From assembly GCA_965215165.1 (NCBI GenBank), contig CBDCCX010000006.1, positions 2,976,001-3,040,000 on the forward strand: DNA of 64,000 bases, given 5' to 3'. Source of the stretch: JANQRZ01 sp965215165 (GTDB lineage: Bacteria; Bacteroidota; Rhodothermia; Rhodothermales; JANQRZ01). The notes beneath the pieces are model-generated. The model was given only the letters and a program-made list of their open reading frames with translations, ran no database searches and was not told the DNA's origin. A program made the translations under genes and the position numbers. Below are positions 59,594 through 64,000 of this stretch, piece after piece (the first letter of the stretch is position 1; every line of letters starts with the position of its first letter).

Positions 59594-60331
59594 TTACCCG
59601 ACGATCGTCATCTTCTGCGTCGCGGTGAAGCCGCCGGCGCGGAGGCGGTAGAAGTAGACGCCGCTGGCGAGGTCGTTCCGCGTGTCGAGGCTGGCCTCGT
59701 GGGCACCGGCAGCCTTGACGCCGTCCACGAGCACGGCCACGCGGCGGCCGACGGCGTTGAAGACCTCGAGGTAGACCTCGCTCTGGGTTGCTAGCTCGTA
59801 CTGGATGGTGGTGCGCGAGGTGAACGGGTTCGGGTAGTTGGACCCGAGGGTGAAGGTGCTGGCCGCGCCGCTCTCGCTAGAGACGCTGCCGGAGGCTTTC
59901 AGCTCCGAGACGACGTAGATCGCATCGGTCTCGAAGTCCTCACTCTCAGCGATGATGACCTCGTAACGCACCGAGACCTCGTTGTGGAGGGCGTCGGCGG
60001 AAGCGTCCCAGATCACGTACATCAGCTCCTCTCCGCCGCCGAAGCCCTCGGTTACGGTCGTCATCGGGCTGTCCTCCCACGCTACGAGAACAGCGTGCTC
60101 CCCTTCCCACACCGTGTAGCCGGCACACACGCCGTCGGGCGTGAAGACGGCCATCTGGTCGCCCATCTCCAGGGCCTCACCGTTGATGCTGGCGGTGGCG
60201 ACCGGGACGATCACGGTGGCGTTGTTGCCGGTGCGAGCGCTGCACGTGTCAAAGGGAGACGCAGCGCGGGCGAGCGGCGGGAGCGAGACGAAGGCGGCGA
60301 TCAGGAGCGAGAAAACAAGGCGCGTCGGCAT
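59594..60331 (-). CDS. Exported protein with T9SS type A sorting domain
   Basis: A 245-residue secreted protein. Signal peptide residues 1-23 (LVFSLLIAAFVSLPPLARAAS). The middle (about 30-150) is beta-rich with two Cys (C30, C69) and GDQMAVFTPDGVCAGYTVWEGE, a segment common to secreted Rhodothermota/Bacteroidota proteins. The C-terminal 80 residues are a classical type IX sorting domain: FTLGSNYPNPFTSRTTIQYEL ... VYLEVFNAVGRRVAVLVDG ... SGVYFYRLRAGGFTATQKMTIV. Cargo of this type is moved across the outer membrane by the T9SS and anchored to the cell surface. It lies between the EPS operon and wzc with its own 188- and 561-bp spacers. Confidence 0.9.
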   Translation of the reverse strand: MPTRLVFSLLIAAFVSLPPLARAASPFDTCSARTGNNATVIVPVATASINGEALEMGDQMAVFTPDGVCAGYTVWEGEHAVLVAWEDSPMTTVTEGFGGGEELMYVIWDASADALHNEVSVRYEVIIAESEDFETDAIYVVSELKASGSVSSESGAASTFTLGSNYPNPFTSRTTIQYELATQSEVYLEVFNAVGRRVAVLVDGVKAAGAHEASLDTRNDLASGVYFYRLRAGGFTATQKMTIVG

Positions 60332-60892
60332 GGTAGGGTAGAATCGGGTGTCAGAGTGAGTGCGTTTCGTACTGCTCTGACAGACAACCGATATGCCGCT
60401 GGAAGCGGCACGGAGGCCCCCTAGGCTTTACCCACACCTTCCTGAAACCCTGGCGTACCCGACGTGACGGTGGGATTACAAATGGGACCGATCGCCCGGA
60501 CGGAACCCGCCGGCGAGAATGAGAACAGAGAGTGAATCTGACCGGCCGAAGGAGGCGTTTCGAAATCTCAGGGCGTTTTGAAACCATAATCGGCAGAATC
60601 GGAACGCGTCTTGCCGTCTGGGGGGTGTACGAAAAGGGAAACCGGCGTTTCGAGACTATCTGCAGGTGCGCGTCGCCAGGCTCCACTAGCCTCCAGATGC
60701 ACCAAAAGCCCACCGATGCCACGCCTGGAGGCTACAGGGCGCGCTGCTGAGCAGTTGTACCTTATACCTGTTTCCCCCACTCTACTACGTTGACGTTCTA
60801 CCCTTTGGAACCGCAGCCAGGGCACGGTGCCTCCGCCTCGCCGATACCTTGCACTCTCTGACGATCAGACGCCTACCCGGCCCCTATACCTT
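60332..60892. other. Long intergenic region upstream of wzc
   Basis: About 560 bp, less GC-rich than coding parts. It carries three similar short blocks GGCGTTT(C/T)GA(A/G)A at 60554, 60572 and 60644 (spacing 18 and 72 bp, the second being four times the first), and a promoter-like block at 60790. No gene is credible; open frames are short and conflicting. It probably contains promoters of both the T9SS cargo gene and wzc. Confidence 0.5.
60790..60808 (+). promoter_or_regulatory. Candidate promoter upstream of wzc
   Basis: TTGACGTTCTACCCTTTGG lies 85 bp before the ATG at 60893. It resembles the block upstream of asnB and the Bacteroidota -7 consensus. Confidence 0.22.
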
Positions 60893-63271
60893 ATGTCTAC
60901 CCCTGAAACCGAGCGCAGCACCTCGTCGCGAGGCTACTCGTATACGTCCTCACAGACGAAGAACAAGCAGCTCGAGCAGATCCTCGACACGCTCTACCGG
61001 CGGCGGCTCATCATCATCGTCTCGCTCGTCCTGGTCACGGCCGGTGCCCTCATCTACAGCCTCACGCTGAAGGCGGAGTACCAGTCCAGCGCGCTGATCA
61101 TGCTGGAGCTGAACCGCGTCCCGAGCGGAGCCAGCGGGGTCAGCGGAACGGACGAGGGGAGCACCCCCTTCGTCCGCAGCGACCGCAGCATGGCGACGGA
61201 GCTCTTCATCCTCCAGAACGACCAGGACATCCACCGCCGGGTCTATAGCAGGCTCGAGGAGATGGCCAAGGAGGACCCCGATGTCGCCTATCCTCCGCGA
61301 GGCTCTGTCGCCTTCGGACCGGCGGCGCGGACGCTCGACAACGCACTTCAGGTGTTGGCTACCAGTCCGGATTCGCGTGAGGCGACCCTGCTGGCGAACC
61401 TCTACGCCGAAGAGTACGTCCGGCAGACGCAGGACGTGAGCCGCAACTACCTCGACGAGACGCGGGTCTTCCTGGAAGACCAGGCCGAGGCGCGGCTGGC
61501 CGAGCTTCGCGCGGCCGAGGAGGAGGTGCAGCGCTTTACCGAAGCCAACCAGGCGGCGGGCCTCACCGAGTCCGGGGCCGCGGTCGTCTCGAAGATCGCC
61601 AGCCTGGAGGCGCAGCGGGAGGCGGCCGAGCTAGACCGCCAGATGCGCCGCGCCGAGATGTCGACGACCGAGGAGTCCCTGAACGAGATCAGCCCGCAGC
61701 TCGCTCAGCTCATGGTCTCCGACACCGACCGGCAGGTGGCCGCGCTCCAGCAGGAGATCGCGACGATGGAGCAGCGGAAGCAGCAGATGCTCCTCTACGA
61801 AGAGCAGATCGGGACCGACAACGCGCAGCAGAAGCGGGCCGACGAAATCGCGACCATCGACCGGCGCATCGCAGCGGCGAAGGCCGAGGCGCTGGCTCTC
61901 TCCGAGACCTACGTCGAGGAGGCGCTCGGTGCCGGTGGGGCGAACGCCGGGCCAGGCGCGGTGAGCTACGCCGTCGGGCTGCGCCAGCGGCTGGTCACGG
62001 ACAACATCGCCCTCGAGGGCCTCAACGCGCGGATCGACTTGATGAACCGCCAGGCCTCGGCGATGAAGGGGGACCTGAGCCAGATCCCCGAGCAGTCGAC
62101 GCAGATAGCCCGCCTGGAGCGGACGCGCCAGCAGGCTGAGCAGATGTACCAGTACGTCGTGCAGCGCCTGCAGGAGACCGAGATCTCGCAGCAGTCCGAG
62201 CCGGGCTACGCCCGCGTGCTTCGCGGGGCACAGCGCTCCGGCATCCCGGTCGGTCAGAGCCGGTGGCACTTCATCGCGATGGGCCTGCTGTTCGGCCTCG
62301 TCGTGGGCATCGGCCTCTCGTTCGTCCGCGACAAGCTGGACAACAGAATCTACAAGCCCGACCAGCTCCGCGACCGAGACCAGAACGTCATCGCGGTCAT
62401 CCCCAATATGGAGCCGCACATCAAACAGGTCTACGGCGGCGAGGCCTTCACCGAGTACGGTGACCGCCGCGTGGCGACGAGCCTGACGACGCTGCTCGAC
62501 CCGATGGCCGCCGCCTCGGAGTCGTACCGGCACCTGCGGACGGCTGTGCAGTTCAGCCGCCCCGGCGTGATCGTCCAGACGGTGATGGTCACGAGCGCCG
62601 CCCCCTCCGAGGGCAAGTCGACGACCGCGGCCAACCTCGCACTCACCATGGCGCAGGCCAAGCGCCGCACGCTCCTGATCGACGCCGACATCCGCCGCCC
62701 GAAGCAGCACAACCTCTTCGGGCGCGATCTGGAACCAGGCTTGGTGCAGGTTCTCACCGACGGCACGCTCGCGGCCGAGACCTTCCAGTCGCCGCTGGAC
62801 GAGAACCTCTACGTCATGCCGGCCGGCGGCTTGCTCGACAACGGCTTCGAGGACCAGGACTTCACCGACAACCCCAACCCGACGCTCGTCGAGAGTCCCT
62901 CCGAGCTGCTCGGCTCGAAGCGGATGCGCGACGTCCTCGAGATGCTTCGCGGGCAGTTCGACATGATCATCATCGACACGCCGCCGGTGCTCGCCGCCAC
63001 CGAGGCCGTCCTCCTCTCCACCCAGGCCGATGCTACGATCATCGTCGCGGCCGCCGGCAAGACGAAGGAGGGCGACCTGGACCACAGCTTGGAGCGCCTC
63101 TCCGACGTGGGGGCCCACGTGATCGGGACGCTGCTGAACCGCTTCGACCTGTCGCTGGCCTACGGCTACAAGTACAGCTACGGCGTCTACGGACCGTACT
63201 CGAAGTACAGCTACGGACCGGGTGAAGAGCCGGCGGAGCCGTGGTGGAAGCGGTGGTCCCAGAAGGTCTAG
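60893..63271 (+). CDS. wzc: Polysaccharide co-polymerase / tyrosine autokinase (Wzc-like)
   Basis: A 792-residue inner-membrane protein. Order: TM1 (about 39-57, LIIIVSLVLVTAGALIYSL), a long periplasmic part with Wzz domain and extended coiled coil (about 60-455), TM2 (about 459-478, FIAMGLLFGLVVGIGLSFV), and a cytoplasmic BY-kinase (about 540-770) with Walker A TSAAPSEGKSTTAANL (about 568-583), Walker A' LLIDADIRRP (about 592), and Walker B MIIIDTPPVLA (about 690). The C-terminus has a Tyr cluster, eight Tyr in 18 residues near YGYKYSYGVYGPYSKYSYG, the phosphorylated tail of such kinases. It controls chain length and export. The ATG at 60893 opens the usual N-terminus. Confidence 0.95.
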   Translation: MSTPETERSTSSRGYSYTSSQTKNKQLEQILDTLYRRRLIIIVSLVLVTAGALIYSLTLKAEYQSSALIMLELNRVPSGASGVSGTDEGSTPFVRSDRSMATELFILQNDQDIHRRVYSRLEEMAKEDPDVAYPPRGSVAFGPAARTLDNALQVLATSPDSREATLLANLYAEEYVRQTQDVSRNYLDETRVFLEDQAEARLAELRAAEEEVQRFTEANQAAGLTESGAAVVSKIASLEAQREAAELDRQMRRAEMSTTEESLNEISPQLAQLMVSDTDRQVAALQQEIATMEQRKQQMLLYEEQIGTDNAQQKRADEIATIDRRIAAAKAEALALSETYVEEALGAGGANAGPGAVSYAVGLRQRLVTDNIALEGLNARIDLMNRQASAMKGDLSQIPEQSTQIARLERTRQQAEQMYQYVVQRLQETEISQQSEPGYARVLRGAQRSGIPVGQSRWHFIAMGLLFGLVVGIGLSFVRDKLDNRIYKPDQLRDRDQNVIAVIPNMEPHIKQVYGGEAFTEYGDRRVATSLTTLLDPMAAASESYRHLRTAVQFSRPGVIVQTVMVTSAAPSEGKSTTAANLALTMAQAKRRTLLIDADIRRPKQHNLFGRDLEPGLVQVLTDGTLAAETFQSPLDENLYVMPAGGLLDNGFEDQDFTDNPNPTLVESPSELLGSKRMRDVLEMLRGQFDMIIIDTPPVLAATEAVLLSTQADATIIVAAAGKTKEGDLDHSLERLSDVGAHVIGTLLNRFDLSLAYGYKYSYGVYGPYSKYSYGPGEEPAEPWWKRWSQKV

Positions 63272-63295
63272 CTCGGTATCTTGCTGCCCCCTCCG

Positions 63296-63327
63296 GGGCA
63301 CGGTGCCACCCAGCGGGTGCCGTGCCC
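63296..63327. repeat. Hairpin between wzc and the SLBB-like gene
   Basis: GGGCACGG ... CCGTGCCC forms an 8-bp stem continued by CACCC/GGGTG with a 3-nt bulge and a short loop. It may be a stop/attenuation site between the two genes; only CTTCC follows, not a T-tract. Its outer bases match the palindrome at 8608-8628. Confidence 0.5.
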
Positions 63328-63357
63328 TTCCTCTCCCCGCATCTCCTCCCTGAGCGC

Positions 63358-63870
63358 ATGAGACGCTTCTCTCTCCTCGGTGCAGCCTTCGTTCTGACCG
63401 TGCTCGCTTCCGTCCCTGCGAGCGCCCAGACGCAGACGCCCCCCGTGAACTCAGGCGGGTTGGTCTACCGGGTGTTCCACCTGCCCGGCGAGGCGACGAA
63501 GGAGATCGTCCTCATGGGCGACCAGCAGAGCGGGATCTACATCATCGGGGAAAGCATCGACCTGGACAAGTTCCTCGCCCTGACCGGACTCTCGTTCTTC
63601 GAGCGCGAGACGGACAGGGTGGAGATCGAGAGGACGGTGCAGGTGCTCCGCGAGCAAGAGGGCGGAGGCCGGGTGGCGATCTACGAAGCCCGGACCGAGG
63701 AGATGCTGTTCGAGTTGCAGGAATACCCTATTCTCCAGACCGGGGACATCGTTGCCATCCAGACCGAGGCCAACCGGAAGTTCGACTACCGGCAGGTGCT
63801 GCAGACCGTATCGCAGCTCGCGACCTTCGCCCTCCTCGGGCTGCGCCTCTACGACGCATTCAACCGGTAG
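63358..63870 (+). CDS. Exported SLBB-like protein, polysaccharide-export partner
   Basis: A 170-residue exported protein. Signal peptide 1-22 (LLGAAFVLTVLASVPASAQ). A single SLBB-like block is visible: KEIVLMGDQQSGIYIIGESIDLDKFLALTGL (about 45-75), with a second strand set ending YPILQTGDIVAIQTEANRKFDYR (about 125-147), similar to the sequence that follows SLBB domains in outer-membrane polysaccharide export proteins. The C-terminal VLQTVSQLATFALLGLRLYD is hydrophobic. Much shorter than Wza, so it may be an accessory part that docks Wzc to an export pore. Operon with wzc (gap 86 bp). Function is inferred from pattern and place. Confidence 0.7.
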   Translation: MRRFSLLGAAFVLTVLASVPASAQTQTPPVNSGGLVYRVFHLPGEATKEIVLMGDQQSGIYIIGESIDLDKFLALTGLSFFERETDRVEIERTVQVLREQEGGGRVAIYEARTEEMLFELQEYPILQTGDIVAIQTEANRKFDYRQVLQTVSQLATFALLGLRLYDAFNR

Positions 63871-64000
63871 CCAGGACGTTCTTCGCTGTAGCGTCCAGTA
63901 ATCACCGTCGTGACCTGTTTTCGCGGCATGCGCCGTTTCTAACCCGGACGCTCGTGTAGTCTGAAGCTCAGGGATGGTGCGCCGGACCGCTACGACTCGG

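Noticed and set aside
1..64000. CRISPR array, prophage, rRNA operon or plasmid origin
   Set aside because: No regularly spaced repeats, no phage structural genes, no rRNA sequence and no replication initiator gene were seen.

Overview
The window is uniformly GC-rich (about two thirds G+C by eye), genes sit close together, and few starts carry a strong Shine-Dalgarno sequence. A type IX secretion (T9SS)-style C-terminal sorting domain at 59.6-60.3 kb, PKD/OmpA and 'LxxGxNLvaLPV' secreted proteins, a bactofilin and promoter-like TAnnTTTG-type motifs all point to the Bacteroidota/Rhodothermota side of the FCB group. A high-GC marine Rhodothermia (Rubricoccaceae-like) is my best inference. No rRNA, phage or CRISPR array is visible.

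The left third (0-24 kb) is mostly housekeeping. In order it holds a bactofilin/M23 peptidase pair, rpsT, a large OmpA-PKD outer-membrane protein, queG, a PAS/GAF histidine kinase, an MFS exporter, lysS, exported msrA-msrB, a phytoene-desaturase-like FAD oxidoreductase and der. A short accessory islet follows (14.8-16.2 kb): a 161-bp MITE, a ParE-type toxin with its antitoxin, and an AT-rich HEPN-type gene. After it come nuoI, holA, an ECF sigma factor, tRNA-Val, an orphan RiPP precursor with a lasso-type leader (20.0 kb), a degenerate Memo-like protein, a DUF2520 oxidoreductase, tRNA-Asn and tRNA-Leu.

From 24 to 64 kb the window is a cell-surface polysaccharide region. A 1028-residue secreted beta-helix-like protein (+ strand) faces a run of 29 minus-strand genes (59.4 to 27.2 kb), many overlapping by 1-14 nt. 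This run encodes asparagine synthase, an ABC polysaccharide exporter (Wzm/Wzt-like), 16 glycosyltransferases, six sulfotransferases, a carbamoyltransferase, a Wzy-like polymerase, a phosphoribosyltransferase-HAD fusion and two unrecognised (probably membrane) proteins. To its right are a T9SS cargo-like protein, a Wzc-type tyrosine autokinase/co-polymerase and a small SLBB-like exported protein. Together they suggest assembly and export of a heavily sulfated, probably carbamoylated surface glycan.

The most interesting signals are: (1) the orphan lasso-type leader peptide with no maturation enzymes nearby; (2) two adjacent sulfotransferase genes whose 5' halves are almost identical at the DNA level while their 3' halves differ, with a relic of the neighbouring gene showing the direction of duplication; (3) a wider pattern in which glycosyltransferase and sulfotransferase genes have an AT-richer, foreign-looking 3' half, suggesting exchange of C-terminal domains; (4) the PRTase-HAD fusion; and (5) the MITE whose end abuts and completes the stop codon of the toxin gene.
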